Source: Paracoccaceae bacterium
GTDB taxonomy: Bacteria; Pseudomonadota; Alphaproteobacteria; Rhodobacterales; Rhodobacteraceae
DNA: 59,325 nt
Direction of reading: 5' to 3'
Assembly: GCA_009920775.1 (NCBI GenBank)
Contig: RFZI01000002.1
Location: 1-59,325 of the forward strand
Under the pieces are notes generated by a model. That model made no database searches and was not told where the DNA came from. It saw nothing but the letters and a program-made list of their open reading frames with translations. A program made the translations under genes and the position numbers. Within the stretch, counting starts at the first letter, position 1; each line of letters begins with the position of its first letter. This document shows positions 1-9,444 of this stretch, in pieces.

Positions 1-1526
1 AGCTGGGCCTCGATCACGGCGCCTTGGGCGGCACGGTTCGGGTTGGCCTTGAGCTCAAGGATCTCGGCCTGAAGCGCGATTGCCTCAAGAAGGGTATCGA
101 GGCCTTTACCAGTCAGCGCCGAAACTTCGACGGTCTGCACATCGCCGCCCATCTCTTCGACCACGACCTCGTGGTGCAAAAGATCAGTGCGGACCTTCTG
201 CGGGTTGGCCGAGGGCTTGTCGCATTTGTTGATGGCGACGATCATCGGAACCTTGGCCGCCTTGGCGTGGTTAATGGCTTCAACCGTCTGCGGCATGACC
301 GCATCGTCGGCAGCCACGACCAGAATCACGATATCCGTTACCTGAGCACCGCGAGCGCGCATCGAGGTAAAGGCGGCGTGGCCGGGCGTGTCGAGGAACG
401 ACAGAACATGGCCGCTATCGGTTGTGACCTGATAGGCGCCGATGTGCTGGGTGATGCCACCGGCTTCACCTGCAACAACCTTGGTCTTGCGGATCGCGTC
501 GAGAAGCGAGGTCTTGCCGTGGTCGACGTGGCCCATGACGGTGATGATCGGCGGGCGCGGACGCAGATCGTCGGCCTTGTCCTCGACCGTGTCGATCACC
601 TGCTCGACATCGGCATCCGAGACACGCTGAACGCGGTGGCCGAATTCCTCGACGATCAGTTCGGCGGTATCGGCGTCGATCGCCTGGTTCTGGGTCGCCA
701 TGATGCCATTCTGCATCAGCGCCTTGACCACATCGGCCACACGCTCGGCCATACGGTTGGCGAGTTCCGAGACAATGATTGCCTCGGGGATCTGCACGTC
801 GCGCACGATCTTTTCGCGCTCTTGCATCCCGCCCATAGCTTTCTGGCGCGCACGCTCCTGCTTGCGCTTCATCGCCGCCATCGACCGCTGACGGCCACCC
901 TCACCACCGGTGAGCGCCTGGTTCAGCGTCAGCTTGCCGCCACGACGACCTTCGTCATCACGTCCCGGCTTGACCTTGGCCGCCTTTTCACGGGCTTCGC
1001 GTTCACGGTCGGGCTTGCGCGGGGCAGACGGGGCGCGAGCCTCGCCAACTTCGCCTTCGCCGATAGCCTTGGTCGCGGCGCGACGGCTGGCCTCTTCGGC
1101 TTTGACACGCTTGCGCTCTTCTTCTTCGGCCTTGGCACGGGCTTTCTCTTCGCGCTCGCGGTCTTCCCGTTCCTTGGCTTCTGCCTCGGCACGGCGGCGC
1201 TCGCGCTCTTCCGCACGTTCACGCTCTTCGGCCTCACGCTGGGCGGCTTCTTCCGTCTCTCGTGCCTTGGCGAGAGCAAGCGCCTTCATCCGGCGTTCAA
1301 GCTCGGCATCCGAAATGCCTGCGGGGCGCTTCGAGGGATCGCTCGCGACAGGAGCCGCCGGAGATCCGGCGGGCTTGGCCGCGGCGCCGGGCTTGGGGAC
1401 CACAACGCGCTTGCGCTTGGTTTCCACCACGACGCTCTTGGTCCGGCCATGGCTGAAGCTTTGCTTCACGCTCCCCGGACGGGAGCCGCCGAGACCCAGG
1501 GTCTTTTTGCCGTCGTTATCGGTCAT
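1..1526 (-). CDS. infB: Translation initiation factor IF-2 (3' end outside window)
   Basis: IF-2 is the GTPase that places initiator fMet-tRNA on the 30S ribosome and promotes subunit joining. The first ~508 residues are in the window and the C-terminal part is cut off. A long charged, Glu/Arg/Lys-rich coiled-coil-like region (about residues 85-210) is followed by the conserved IF2 N-domain and then the G domain: G1 GHVDHGKT near residue 332, DTPGHA (G3), NKCD (G4) and [14 protein letters not shown] (G5 region). The ATG at 1526-1524 overlaps the stop of the upstream ylxR-like gene as ATGA, so the two are translationally coupled in the rimP-nusA-ylxR-infB operon. The long forward-strand open frame opposite it (24-1658) is an antisense artefact. 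The family assignment is essentially certain. Confidence 0.97.
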   Translation of the reverse strand, partial: MTDNDGKKTLGLGGSRPGSVKQSFSHGRTKSVVVETKRKRVVVPKPGAAAKPAGSPAAPVASDPSKRPAGISDAELERRMKALALAKARETEEAAQREAEERERAEERERRRAEAEAKEREDREREEKARAKAEEEERKRVKAEEASRRAATKAIGEGEVGEARAPSAPRKPDREREAREKAAKVKPGRDDEGRRGGKLTLNQALTGGEGGRQRSMAAMKRKQERARQKAMGGMQEREKIVRDVQIPEAIIVSELANRMAERVADVVKALMQNGIMATQNQAIDADTAELIVEEFGHRVQRVSDADVEQVIDTVEDKADDLRPRPPIITVMGHVDHGKTSLLDAIRKTKVVAGEAGGITQHIGAYQVTTDSGHVLSFLDTPGHAAFTSMRARGAQVTDIVILVVAADDAVMPQTVEAINHAKAAKVPMIVAINKCDKPSANPQKVRTDLLHHEVVVEEMGGDVQTVEVSALTGKGLDTLLEAIALQAEILELKANPNRAAQGAVIEAQ

Positions 1527-2155
1527 CTAGCTACTTTTTCCTTTCCGGCAGCAGGATCGCCGCCGTCGTTTGCGCGCAAGCCCTTAAGCTTTGCGGCTTC
1601 CTCTACAACACGGTTGCTGAGTCCGCCAGTCGCGAGCGCGCCATGTATCACACTTTGACGTCCAAATGCCAAACCCAATTCCTGAGCGGTCAGGCAGTCG
1701 AAATAACGGGCCCCTTCAGGGGTCCAGAGCTTGGCTTTGCCGCGCGAAGAGCCATCATCGGCCTGCAACAGAACCCGAACGTGCTCATTGCCCGCCAACC
1801 AGCTTTTCACCTTCTCGAAGCCGCAGACGGCGATGCCCGCCTTCCGCGCCATGGCGATCAGGTCGATCACGCGACGGGCGATTTGCCGCTCAACTTCGTC
1901 GGCCAAGCCCTCGGGCACAGTGACCGGCGTTTTCGCAGAGCGCGAAAACTGGCCCTTGCCCGCCTTCTCAAGGATCGCGCGATCGGCAGTGACCCACATC
2001 CCGCGGCCGGGCAGCTTGCCCAGAACGTCAGGCACAACGACACCGTCAGGGCCGACCACAAAACGGATCAAACCCTCTTTCGGCTTGGCCTCGCCGGTGA
2101 CTATGCACCGGCGCTCGGCCTCGTCGCCTGATTTATCGCGGCCACCGCGTGTCAT
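1523..2155 (-). CDS. YlxR-like RNA-binding protein (DUF448 plus L7Ae-like domain)
   Basis: Small RNA-binding protein of 210 residues that sits between nusA and infB in many bacteria. The N-terminal YlxR/DUF448 fold is visible as ERRCIVTGE near residue 14 and [16 protein letters not shown] near residues 50-65, the conserved GRGaYv-type loop. The second half (about residues 95-180) resembles the ribosomal L7Ae/L30e RNA-binding fold, as in other alphaproteobacterial members. The start lies 20 bases after the nusA stop, and the stop overlaps the infB start by four bases. The molecular role is poorly defined in the family; location implies a part in transcription/translation coupling or ribosome assembly. 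The C-terminal 25 residues are low complexity. Confidence 0.9.
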   Translation of the reverse strand: MTRGGRDKSGDEAERRCIVTGEAKPKEGLIRFVVGPDGVVVPDVLGKLPGRGMWVTADRAILEKAGKGQFSRSAKTPVTVPEGLADEVERQIARRVIDLIAMARKAGIAVCGFEKVKSWLAGNEHVRVLLQADDGSSRGKAKLWTPEGARYFDCLTAQELGLAFGRQSVIHGALATGGLSNRVVEEAAKLKGLRANDGGDPAAGKEKVAR

Positions 2156-2175
2156 CGCGCGTTCCTCTGGCTTTC

Positions 2176-3777
2176 TCAGGCCTCTTCTTCCTCGCCCTCG
2201 TCGCCCTCATCGGCAAGCTCGGCAGGATCGACCCAGCCCAGCATGACGCGGGCGTTCATGATCATGTCCTGAGCTTCCTCGAGGCTGACGTCGAACTTTT
2301 CGAGAACGCCGTCGTCCTTGATCCGCTCGCCCTTCACCGTGGTCCAGCCGCCAGCCAGTTCCCAGTCGGCGCAGGTCGCGAAATCTTCGAGCGTCAGAAC
2401 GCCATCCTCGGCCAAGGCTTCGACCATCTGCGGGGTCAGACCCTCGTAGTTGATCAAGCTCTCCTGAGCGCCAAGCTCGATGGCGTGCTCGAGGGCTTTC
2501 TTGTTCTGGGCCTCGAGGTAGTCGCGGGCACGGGCCTGAAGCTCTTCGGCGGTGCCTTCGTCGACACCGTCGATCACCAGAAGCTCGTCAACGTCAACAT
2601 AGGCGACCTCTTCGAGATTGGTGAAGCCTTCGGCCACCAGAAGCTGGGCGAAGAATTCGTCAAGGTCGAGCGTTTCCATGAAGAGCTTGGTGCGGCTCTC
2701 GAACTCGGCCTGACGACGCTTGGATTCCTCTTCCTCGGTCATGATGTCGATGTCGAGGCCGGTCAGCTGCGAAGCAAGGCGGACGTTCTGGCCACGGCGG
2801 CCAATGGCCAGCGAAAGCTGCTCTTCCGGCACCACGACCTCGATCTTGCCCGCCTCTTCGTCGAGCACGACCTTGGAAACCTCGGCCGGCTGGAGCGCGT
2901 TGACGAGGAAGGTCGGGATGTTCTCGTTCCACGGAATGATGTCGATCTTCTCGCCCTGAAGCTCGTTGACCACAGCCTGCACACGACTGCCGCGCATACC
3001 GACGCAGGCGCCCACGGGGTCGATCGAGTTGTCATAGGAGACAACGGCGATTTTGGCGCGGCTGCCCGGATCGCGGGCGACGGCCTTGATCTCGATGATG
3101 CCTTCGTAGATTTCCGGCACTTCCATCTTGAAAAGCTCGGCCATGAACTCGGGCGCGGTGCGCGAGAGGAAGATCTGCGGGCCGCGCGGCTCGCGGCGAA
3201 CCTCTTTGATATAGCAGCGGATACGGTCGCCGGGGCGATAGGCCTCGCGGCCGATCTTTTCGTTGCGACGCAGGATGGCTTCGCCGGCACCCACATCGAC
3301 GATGACGTTGCCATATTCCTCGCGCTTGACCTGCGCGTTGATGATCGAACCGGCGCGGTCCTTGAATTCTTCGTACTGGCGATCACGCTCCGCTTCGCGG
3401 ACCTTTTGCAGAATAACCTGCTTGGCTGACTGGGCAGCAATCCGGCCCAGCTCAACTGGGGGAACCTCTTCGACGAAGGTATCGCCGACGGCCGGATCTT
3501 CCATATATTGCTTGGCCTGCGCGACGGTCATCTCGGCCTGATAGTTCTCAACCGCATCATCTTCGACAACGGTGCGAACGCGGGTAAACGTCGCCTTGCC
3601 GGTCTTGCGGTCGATCTTCACGCGGATGTCCATCTCGGCGCCGTAGCGGCTCTTGGCGGCGCGGGCGAGCGACTCTTCCATCGCCTCGACCACAAGGCCG
3701 GGGTCGATCATCTTCTCGCGCGCAACGGCTTCGGCCGTTTGCAAAAGCTCGAGCTGGTTAGCTGAAGTGATTGCCAT
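2176..3777 (-). CDS. nusA: Transcription termination/antitermination factor NusA
   Basis: 533 residues, the normal alphaproteobacterial length. NusA binds RNA polymerase and nascent RNA and modulates pausing, termination and antitermination. In order: the N-terminal polymerase-binding domain (1-125), an S1 domain (~135-200, with [18 protein letters not shown]), a KH1 domain containing [19 protein letters not shown]2 with [18 protein letters not shown], and C-terminal helix-hairpin-helix acidic repeats (~360-520) ending in an acidic EEEE tail. It begins five bases after the rimP stop, so rimP-nusA are co-transcribed. The overlapping forward-strand open frame (2149-3429) is an antisense shadow. 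Confidence 0.97.
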   Translation of the reverse strand: MAITSANQLELLQTAEAVAREKMIDPGLVVEAMEESLARAAKSRYGAEMDIRVKIDRKTGKATFTRVRTVVEDDAVENYQAEMTVAQAKQYMEDPAVGDTFVEEVPPVELGRIAAQSAKQVILQKVREAERDRQYEEFKDRAGSIINAQVKREEYGNVIVDVGAGEAILRRNEKIGREAYRPGDRIRCYIKEVRREPRGPQIFLSRTAPEFMAELFKMEVPEIYEGIIEIKAVARDPGSRAKIAVVSYDNSIDPVGACVGMRGSRVQAVVNELQGEKIDIIPWNENIPTFLVNALQPAEVSKVVLDEEAGKIEVVVPEEQLSLAIGRRGQNVRLASQLTGLDIDIMTEEEESKRRQAEFESRTKLFMETLDLDEFFAQLLVAEGFTNLEEVAYVDVDELLVIDGVDEGTAEELQARARDYLEAQNKKALEHAIELGAQESLINYEGLTPQMVEALAEDGVLTLEDFATCADWELAGGWTTVKGERIKDDGVLEKFDVSLEEAQDMIMNARVMLGWVDPAELADEGDEGEEEEA

Positions 3778-3782
3778 TTGGT

Positions 3783-4367
3783 TTACTCCTCGTCCCCATC
3801 AATGATGGTCTCAACTTCGTCAAACTGGGCCTCGTCGATCTGGCCCGCATCTTTCCGTCCGCGCAGAACCTCGCGGATCAATTCATCCGTCAGCACAAGT
3901 TTGGCATCCGACAGCCAATCAAACTTGAGCCCGATCGTGATTTCTTCGGCCTGATCATCAAGCGTGATCAAAACCTCGTCGCCCTCGGTCCCCGCGAGCG
4001 TTCCTTTGAAACGGCGGCGGCCGTCGATCAGCTCGGTGGTCTCGATCTTGGCGACATAGCCGGCCCACTGCTCGAAATCCTTGAGCCGCGTCAGCGGCCG
4101 GTCGATGCCGGGGCTCGAAACTTCAAGCGTATAGGCTTCGACGATCGGATCCTCGACATCGAGCACAGCGGAAACGGCAGTGCTGATCTCGCCGCAATCG
4201 TCAACCTCGATGGTGCCGTCTGGCTTCTGCGCCATGATCTGCAGCGTCGATTCCTTGCCCGTCATCAGACGAACACGCACCAGTTCAAACCCCAGATCCT
4301 CAATCACGGGGCCGACGATTTCGGCGATGCGGCGGTCGATGGCCGCCTTGGCGATTAGATCGGTCAT
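3783..4367 (-). CDS. rimP: Ribosome maturation factor RimP
   Basis: RimP binds free 30S subunits and helps their maturation. The protein is 194 residues from the ATG at 4367 ([20 protein letters not shown]...). The frame stays open upstream to 4508, but that extension is Pro/Arg-rich, has no family similarity, and overlaps the predicted promoter and hairpin, so it is treated as leader. Family signatures are GFELVRVRL near residue 28, [11 protein letters not shown] near residue 90, and the C-terminal SH3-like domain. It heads the rimP-nusA-ylxR-infB operon. No strong Shine-Dalgarno is seen beyond GAAGAG just ahead of the start. Confidence 0.94.
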   Translation of the reverse strand: MTDLIAKAAIDRRIAEIVGPVIEDLGFELVRVRLMTGKESTLQIMAQKPDGTIEVDDCGEISTAVSAVLDVEDPIVEAYTLEVSSPGIDRPLTRLKDFEQWAGYVAKIETTELIDGRRRFKGTLAGTEGDEVLITLDDQAEEITIGLKFDWLSDAKLVLTDELIREVLRGRKDAGQIDEAQFDEVETIIDGDEE

Positions 4368-4394
4368 GGTCTCTTCAAACTTTATTTCGGGCAC

Positions 4395-4418
4395 AAAAAA
4401 ACGGGCGCGCGGCCCGTT
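4395..4418 (-). terminator. Intrinsic-terminator-like hairpin in the rimP leader (possible attenuator)
   Basis: Read on the minus strand, a 7-bp perfect stem (arms 4418-4412 and 4406-4400) with a 5-nt GC loop runs into a tract of seven T residues, ending about 28 nt before the rimP start. A second perfect 7-bp hairpin (arms 4457-4451 and 4441-4435) lies just upstream. This could simply terminate the gene ending at 4537, but the room left for a separate rimP promoter downstream is too small, so an attenuator in the rimP leader is the more interesting reading. Confidence 0.6.
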
Positions 4419-4472
4419 GGTCTTTCCCGGTGGAGCCTTGGGGGTGGAGGCCAAGGCGCCGCTGTCAAGGCG

Positions 4473-4501
4473 CATATACGCGCGCAATCCCGAGTCTGCA
4501 A
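4473..4501 (-). promoter_or_regulatory. Predicted sigma-70-type promoter for rimP-nusA-infB operon
   Basis: On the minus strand TTGCAG (4501-4496) is followed after exactly 17 nt by TATATG (4478-4473). Transcription from here would give a leader of about 100 nt holding both hairpins before rimP. No start site has been measured; this is inference from consensus and spacing. Confidence 0.5.
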
Positions 4502-4536
4502 GGGGCAAGGCCAGATGGCCCCGCCCCCCGAGGGAT

Positions 4537-5253
4537 TTATTCCAGAAGGCCGAGCATGCGCAGGAACTCGTTGAGGGCCTCTTCGCTCAGGCCTTCGGTA
4601 ATAAGTGTGGCGGAATAATAGGTCTCGGCTTCTTGAAGCGCGGCGTCGTAAACTCCGCCAAACTCGGCCTCATAGGCTTCTTCGTTGCCTTCCGCACCGA
4701 CCTCAAACAGCCGTAATTGCTCCGCACCTGCCGCGCTGCAAGTGGCTTCGTCCTCTTCGGAGAGCACGCCGTCCCAGTCAGGGTTGGTCAAATAGTCTGC
4801 GCACCCTTCGATAGATTCGATGATTATCCCTTGGTCGAGGATAGCGTTGACGTAGGCGTCAGCGTTGTATTGCTCAACATCTTCTACCAGCAGCAATTCG
4901 TCATAGAGGTTGCCCCAATAGTCGAGATCGCCACCGGCCTCTCGAGCAGCGGCGATCGCCTGCTGATAGGCGTAAATCTGGCCAACCTGGCTGTCCGGGT
5001 TGGCATTCATGAGGCCGTTGATGTTGGCGTGAGCGGCGTTCAGGCCCTTGAGCTCGGACGCGATCGCGCCGCGGCCGTTGTTGCCTTTTTCGGCATTCTG
5101 CGCGTTCGCGCTATTGCCGCGGCCATTGCCGTTCCCGTTGCCGTTTCCATTGCCACCCTTCGCGGCCAGCGCTGGGCCCGCGAGCGCAACAGCGGTCATC
5201 GCAATGATCGCACCGCGGGCGAGCTTCTTTGTTGCGTGCATTGTGAAGGTCAT
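4537..5253 (-). CDS. Secreted Gly/Asn-rich protein of unknown function
   Basis: 238 residues from the ATG at 5253, chosen because AGGGGA stands a few bases upstream; an in-frame ATG at 5286 lacks such a site. The N-terminus is a classic Sec signal peptide: KK-LARG, then a hydrophobic core, ending PALAA. It is followed by a (GN)n-type low-complexity stretch (about residues 33-46), then a helical, Ala/Glu-rich acidic body (about 60-235) containing two cysteines that could form one disulfide (CADY and TCSAAG). No enzyme motif is visible. It stands alone between pip and the rimP leader. The C-terminal half is strongly acidic. Function is unknown; export to the periplasm is well supported. Confidence 0.8.
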   Translation of the reverse strand: MTFTMHATKKLARGAIIAMTAVALAGPALAAKGGNGNGNGNGNGRGNSANAQNAEKGNNGRGAIASELKGLNAAHANINGLMNANPDSQVGQIYAYQQAIAAAREAGGDLDYWGNLYDELLLVEDVEQYNADAYVNAILDQGIIIESIEGCADYLTNPDWDGVLSEEDEATCSAAGAEQLRLFEVGAEGNEEAYEAEFGGVYDAALQEAETYYSATLITEGLSEEALNEFLRMLGLLE

Positions 5254-5343
5254 CTTGATCCCCTGTATGGAGTATTTCTCGGCCATAGCATTAGATGGAT
5301 CGGCCCAAAATCGCGCTTAATTGCGGCCCTCGTTTGGCAAAAC

Positions 5344-6327
5344 TCACTGATTGTCGCGTATGCTCGCACAATGATCGGTTGCAGCTACCAGCTGTTTACA
5401 GATTCCGGGCTCCGAAAGGGCGTGCCCTGCAAAGGATACCATCCTTAGTCGGGCTTCTGGCCAAAGACTTGCGATTCGATGGGCCGACTCGGGCGGGCAT
5501 ATCATGTCGTATCGGCCCTGAATGATCTCGGCGGGGATGTGGGCGATGCGGTCCATATTCGATAGGATCTGGCTTTCATCGTCGAGAAAGCCTCCGTTGA
5601 AGAAATAGTGGTTCTCGAGGCGGGCAAAGATGCGCGCGAAGTCGACCGGGCTATCGCCAACCGAACCGTCGGCCTCGAACGACGCCAGTGCATTTTCCCA
5701 GCGGGTCCAGGCGCGGGCAAACCGGGTCGCTGTCAGGCTGTCATCTCCAAAGAGGCGCTTGTGATAGGCCCCGATGAGGTCCGCCTGTTCTTCGGGCGGG
5801 ACGAGCGAGGAAAAATGCCGCCATTGGTCGGGCCAGAACTTGCCGGCACCGCCGCCGTAGAACCAATCAAGCTCGGGCTGGGTCATCAGGAAGATTCCGC
5901 GCAAGATCATCGCCCGGACCCGATCAGGATGCGCCTGAGCATAGATAAGCGCCAGCGCCGCGCCCCAACTGCCGCCAAATAGGGTAAATCTCTCGATCCC
6001 AAGCGTCTTGCGGATCAGCTCGATATCCTCGACCAGATGCCAGGTTGTGTTCGCCTCGACCGAACCGCTGGGCCGCGAGCGGCCACAGCCGCGTTGATCG
6101 AACAGGATCACCCGGTATCGCTCGGGATCGAAAAACCGACGCATCGCCGGACTACACCCACCGCCCGGCCCGCCATGAAGGACAAGCGCGGGGATACCGT
6201 CAGGATTGCCGCATTGTTCGACATAGACACGGTGCCCATCACCCACATCCAGCATCCGTTGATCGAAGGGATCAATCGGCGGATATAGGTGCGCGGCGGC
6301 GCTTATTTGTCCCAAGACCTTGTCCAT
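5344..6327 (-). CDS. pip: Proline iminopeptidase (alpha/beta hydrolase, S33)
   Basis: Cytoplasmic aminopeptidase releasing N-terminal proline. About 327 residues, normal for the family. Visible motifs: oxyanion-hole HGGPGGG (near residue 52), DQRGCGRSRP, the nucleophile elbow GGSWGA (Ser near residue 120), the acid Asp in GRYDMICPP, and the catalytic His in FAGHALSEPG near the C-terminus. The best start is the ATG at 6327; a TTG two codons upstream (6333) is the alternative. It is divergent from ubiG, with only 34 bases between starts. Confidence 0.93.
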   Translation of the reverse strand: MDKVLGQISAAAHLYPPIDPFDQRMLDVGDGHRVYVEQCGNPDGIPALVLHGGPGGGCSPAMRRFFDPERYRVILFDQRGCGRSRPSGSVEANTTWHLVEDIELIRKTLGIERFTLFGGSWGAALALIYAQAHPDRVRAMILRGIFLMTQPELDWFYGGGAGKFWPDQWRHFSSLVPPEEQADLIGAYHKRLFGDDSLTATRFARAWTRWENALASFEADGSVGDSPVDFARIFARLENHYFFNGGFLDDESQILSNMDRIAHIPAEIIQGRYDMICPPESAHRIASLWPEARLRMVSFAGHALSEPGICKQLVAATDHCASIRDNQ

Positions 6328-6361
6328 GATCAAACTATATAGTCAGGTGTGGTGACTTGCC

Positions 6362-7132
6362 ATGACCCCGGTAGCCCAGATGACAACTTCGACCCAAAAC
6401 ACCGTCGACCCCGCTGAAATCGCCAAATTCGAGGCGATGGCCGCCGAATGGTGGGATCTGAACGGCAAGTTCAAGCCGTTGCATATGCTCAATCCCTGCC
6501 GTCTTGACTATATCACCCGACAGATCGCCGCCGAGTTCGGCCGCGACCTTGCTGACGATGCGCAATTCAAGGGCCTGCGCCTTCTCGATATCGGCTGCGG
6601 CGGCGGGCTTCTGTGCGAGCCGATGGCCCGTTTGGGCGCAACAGTGATCGGCGCGGATGCCGCCGCAAGAAATATTCCCGTCGCCAAGGTCCATGCCGAG
6701 CAATCGGGCCTCAATATCGACTATCGCCACACCACCGCCGAGGCGATGGCCGAGGCAGGCGAACAGTTTGACGTGGTGCTCAACATGGAAGTGATCGAGC
6801 ACGTCGCCGATCCGCTTGGCTATCTCAGGGCGGTGCATGATCTCTTGCGCCCCGGCGGGCTACACATCTGCTCGACCATCAACCGCAATCCCAAGAGTTT
6901 CGCCATGGCGATCCTCGGGGCGGAATACGTCATGCGCTGGCTGCCCAAGGGCACGCATGAGTGGGCAAAGTTCATCACGCCCGATGAGCTTTTCGATCTG
7001 ATCCGCCAAGCCGGAATGGATCCTGTCGACCGTAAGGGTTTCCAGTTCAACCCGATCCTCTGGGATTGGAAGCTGTCCGACCGCGATCTTTCGGTGAACT
7101 ATGTCACCGCCTCGCTACGACCCGCGGCCTAG
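6362..7132 (+). CDS. ubiG: Ubiquinone biosynthesis O-methyltransferase UbiG
   Basis: SAM-dependent enzyme performing both O-methylations in ubiquinone synthesis. 256 residues from 6362; the ATG at 6380 ([13 protein letters not shown]...) is an equally possible start and gives the usual family N-terminus. Diagnostic text: [20 protein letters not shown], the SAM-binding [11 protein letters not shown] (~residues 76-86), and EVIEHVADP. The stop codon (TAG, 7130-7132) lies in a CTAG shared with the convergent marR gene. Confidence 0.95.
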   Translation: MTPVAQMTTSTQNTVDPAEIAKFEAMAAEWWDLNGKFKPLHMLNPCRLDYITRQIAAEFGRDLADDAQFKGLRLLDIGCGGGLLCEPMARLGATVIGADAAARNIPVAKVHAEQSGLNIDYRHTTAEAMAEAGEQFDVVLNMEVIEHVADPLGYLRAVHDLLRPGGLHICSTINRNPKSFAMAILGAEYVMRWLPKGTHEWAKFITPDELFDLIRQAGMDPVDRKGFQFNPILWDWKLSDRDLSVNYVTASLRPAA

Positions 7133-7575
7133 ATTTCCGCCCCCAGAAGCCGCTTGCGCATCTCGCGCAAGACCGGAAGCGCCTGCCGCACCTTTTCGGC
7201 GCCGATCTGCTCGACCACCTCGGCAATCACCGGCGTGATTGCGGCAAGGGCGGCATCGCGGGCGGCAATTCCGGTGGGGCTGATCGAGACGAGCTTGCGC
7301 CGCGCATCCTCCCAATCGGGGCGGATATGCACCCAGCCCGCCCATTCGAGCTTGCCAAGCGTATTGGTCATCGCCCCACGGGTAAGGTGGAAGGTTTTTG
7401 CCAACTGCGCGGGCGTCTTTTCTCCGCCCACATGGGCAAGATGATTGAGAACGGAAAAATGCGAAAGCTCCATCCCCTTGGGAAGCGCCTTGGCCACGTT
7501 CATCCGCGCCAACTGATCGACCGTCAGGACCTCGCTAAAGAGCGAAACGGCGAGACTGTTGACGGGATTATTCAT
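7129..7575 (-). CDS. MarR-family transcriptional regulator
   Basis: 148 residues with a central winged helix-turn-helix (about residues 38-105): [43 protein letters not shown] (recognition helix), then the wing [14 protein letters not shown]-terminal helices give the dimer interface. MarR proteins are usually ligand- or oxidant-sensing repressors of neighbouring genes. Its start overlaps the stop of the nitrilase-family gene (TGATG), so it is the last gene of comF-grxC-nit-marR. Ligand and targets cannot be told. It shares a CTAG with the ubiG stop. Confidence 0.88.
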   Translation of the reverse strand: MNNPVNSLAVSLFSEVLTVDQLARMNVAKALPKGMELSHFSVLNHLAHVGGEKTPAQLAKTFHLTRGAMTNTLGKLEWAGWVHIRPDWEDARRKLVSISPTGIAARDAALAAITPVIAEVVEQIGAEKVRQALPVLREMRKRLLGAEI

Positions 7576-8405
7576 CAGGGGCCTTCGAAGGGTCGGTCGT
7601 GGGTCAGCGAAGGAACACGCCCTCGGGCGCGGGCAACTTCACCAAGATCAATGTCGGCGTAAACGATGCCGGTTTCGGTGCCTGCGTCAACCATCACGTT
7701 CCCCCAAGGGCCGATCACCATGCTGTGGCCATGCGTCACACGCGGCTTGCCTTTGGTGATCGGATGGTCGCCGGTCTGCGCCGCCGCCAGCACGAAACAG
7801 CCGTTTTCTATGGCGCGGGCGCGTAACAACGGCTCCCAATGCGCCTCGCCGGTCACGGGCGAAAAGGCGGCGGGAACCAAGAGGATCTCGGCCCCCGCCT
7901 TGGCAAGCCTGCGATAGAGATGGGCGAAACGGACGTCATAGCAGATCGACAGGCCGATCTTGCCGAATGGCGTATCCACCACAACGGCGCGATCTCCGGG
8001 GCGATAGCCCGCGGATTCGCGGAATGTCTCGGTCGCGGTCACATCGACATCGAACATATGGATCTTGTCATAACGCGCGGCGATCTCGCCATCGGGGGCG
8101 ATCACGAAACAGCGGTTGGCAAAGCGCCCATCCGCGTCATGCGTCTTGATCCCCAGCGAGCCGATCACCAGCCAGACGCCCAGCGCCGCCGCCTCGGCGC
8201 GAAGGCCCGCCAGCGTCGGGTCATCCTCTTCGTAGGACAAAACCTCGCGCTGATGCGCCCGATCCTGTGAAACACAGTTCGAAACTTCCGGCGTCAGGAC
8301 AAAATCGGCGCCGTTCGTGGCCGCTTCGCGCAGCATGGCGCGAATGGTCTTGAGGTTTTCTACGGGGTCATCCCCCGAATTCAACTGAAGCAGCGCCGCC
8401 TTCAC
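7575..8405 (-). CDS. Nitrilase-superfamily carbon-nitrogen hydrolase (NIT1/NIT2-like amidase)
   Basis: 276 residues; the start codon is GTG at 8405, overlapping the grxC stop as GTGA. The catalytic Glu-Lys-Cys triad of the superfamily is in place: Glu in LTPEVSN (~40), Lys in YDKIHMFDVDV (~115), Cys in GLSICYDVRF (~155). KIHMFDVDV and EHW-like ...EAHWEPLLRARAIEN fit the NIT branch, whose members hydrolyse deaminated glutathione or omega-amides. The gene follows glutaredoxin, which agrees with glutathione metabolite repair, but the substrate is inferred. Confidence 0.9.
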   Translation of the reverse strand: MKAALLQLNSGDDPVENLKTIRAMLREAATNGADFVLTPEVSNCVSQDRAHQREVLSYEEDDPTLAGLRAEAAALGVWLVIGSLGIKTHDADGRFANRCFVIAPDGEIAARYDKIHMFDVDVTATETFRESAGYRPGDRAVVVDTPFGKIGLSICYDVRFAHLYRRLAKAGAEILLVPAAFSPVTGEAHWEPLLRARAIENGCFVLAAAQTGDHPITKGKPRVTHGHSMVIGPWGNVMVDAGTETGIVYADIDLGEVARARGRVPSLTHDRPFEGP

Positions 8406-8674
8406 GAAGCGAGCAGGCCGTCGAGCCCACCCCCGAAATCAAGCTCGTAGAGATCGTCGCAACCGCCGACGTGCTTGCCGTCGATAAAAATCTGCGGAAC
8501 GGTGCGGCGGCCACCGGCACGTTCGACCATCTCCGGCCGGCGCTCGGGCGCGAAGGCGACGTTGATCTCTTCATAGCTGGCACCCTTCTTGTCGAGAAGA
8601 CGCTTGGCTGCGTGGCAATAGCCGCAGGTATGCGAGGTATAGATTTCGATTTTCGGCACGGCGATCGCCCCCAT
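8402..8674 (-). CDS. grxC: Glutaredoxin 3 (GrxC type)
   Basis: Small thiol-disulfide oxidoreductase using glutathione. 90 residues from the ATG at 8674; the frame is open further upstream but that part overlaps comF and has no similarity. A GTG five codons in (before PKIEIYTS) is an alternative start. Active site CGYC in the TSHTCGYCHAAKRLL context; the glutathione-binding TVPQIFIDG (cis-Pro) and GGCDDLYEL are intact. It lies 17 bases after the comF stop, in the same operon. Confidence 0.93.
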   Translation of the reverse strand: MGAIAVPKIEIYTSHTCGYCHAAKRLLDKKGASYEEINVAFAPERRPEMVERAGGRRTVPQIFIDGKHVGGCDDLYELDFGGGLDGLLAS

Positions 8675-8691
8675 CTTCGTTCCATGACGAT

Positions 8692-9444
8692 TTAGGCATC
8701 TTTTGCCGCTCTCGCTAGTGCCAAGATGCAAACCTCGCGTGCGCCCGCCGCATAACAGGCCCTTGTTGCCGCCGAAAACGTGGCGCCCGAGGTCATCACG
8801 TCGTCGACAAGGAGGATCGGTCTGCGCTTCAACGCGCCCGCACGCGCAGCATTGGCGGCAATCGCACCGTACAGCAGGGCGAATCGGGCCTCGTGGTCGG
8901 GGAAATCCAGCGGGCGGGTACGGCGGGTACGGACAAGGGCATCCGGGCAGACCGGAATCCCGCTCTGCCTGCTCAGCGCCAAAGCCAGCAAAGCCGCCTG
9001 ATTATAGCGGCGGCCCATCCGGCGAGACCAGTGAAGCGGGATTGGCACGATCAGAGTGTCGGGGCGTACGAGCGGCTTTCCCGCTCTTGCCAAAAGGGGT
9101 GCGACTACGCGAGCGATCTCTGTCCTGTCACCGGACTTGAGCGTAAGCACCAGCTTCCTGCCACCACCCGCATAGGCCAAAGCCGCTCTGCCACGCGACC
9201 ACGGGCGCTCATGGGTGAGGCAATCGTCGCAGTACAGGCGCTCTCCGCCCGCCGCTTCGCCGGCCAATCCAACCCCGCAACTATCGCAGAGGGTGCCCTC
9301 CACAAAGCGGGTCTCCCGCCAACAGGCCGCACAGAGGCCAAAGTTTGCCTCGGTAGGTTCTCTGCACAAAGCACATTGCGGTGGATAAAGCGCCGCGACG
9401 ACGCTTTGCATTCCCGCCGACAGCGCCGTAAGAACATTTGCCAT
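8692..9444 (-). CDS. comF: ComF-family phosphoribosyltransferase-like protein
   Basis: 250 residues. The N-terminal double zinc ribbon is seen as two CxxC pairs (CALC..CAAC, then CDSC..CDDC, about residues 24-80). The C-terminal type I PRTase fold has the PRPP loop VDDVMTSGAT (~215-224) and the ComF signature RRMGRRYNQAALLA. In transformable bacteria ComF is a DNA-uptake protein; here the role is unproven. The ATG at 9444-9442 overlaps the ATG of the divergent methyltransferase gene in one CATG. An internal ATG at 9411 is an alternative start. Confidence 0.9.
   Translation of the reverse strand: MANVLTALSAGMQSVVAALYPPQCALCREPTEANFGLCAACWRETRFVEGTLCDSCGVGLAGEAAGGERLYCDDCLTHERPWSRGRAALAYAGGGRKLVLTLKSGDRTEIARVVAPLLARAGKPLVRPDTLIVPIPLHWSRRMGRRYNQAALLALALSRQSGIPVCPDALVRTRRTRPLDFPDHEARFALLYGAIAANAARAGALKRRPILLVDDVMTSGATFSAATRACYAAGAREVCILALARAAKDA

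Noticed and set aside
24-1658. 544-residue forward-strand open frame
   Set aside because: Antisense to infB, which is a certain gene; the frame is a by-product of high-GC codon use.
2149-3429. 426-residue forward-strand open frame
   Set aside because: Antisense to nusA; no similarity or start signals.
5100-5160. (GN)n region as a tandem-repeat or CRISPR-like array
   Set aside because: It is a short in-frame low-complexity stretch in a coding gene with no spacers.
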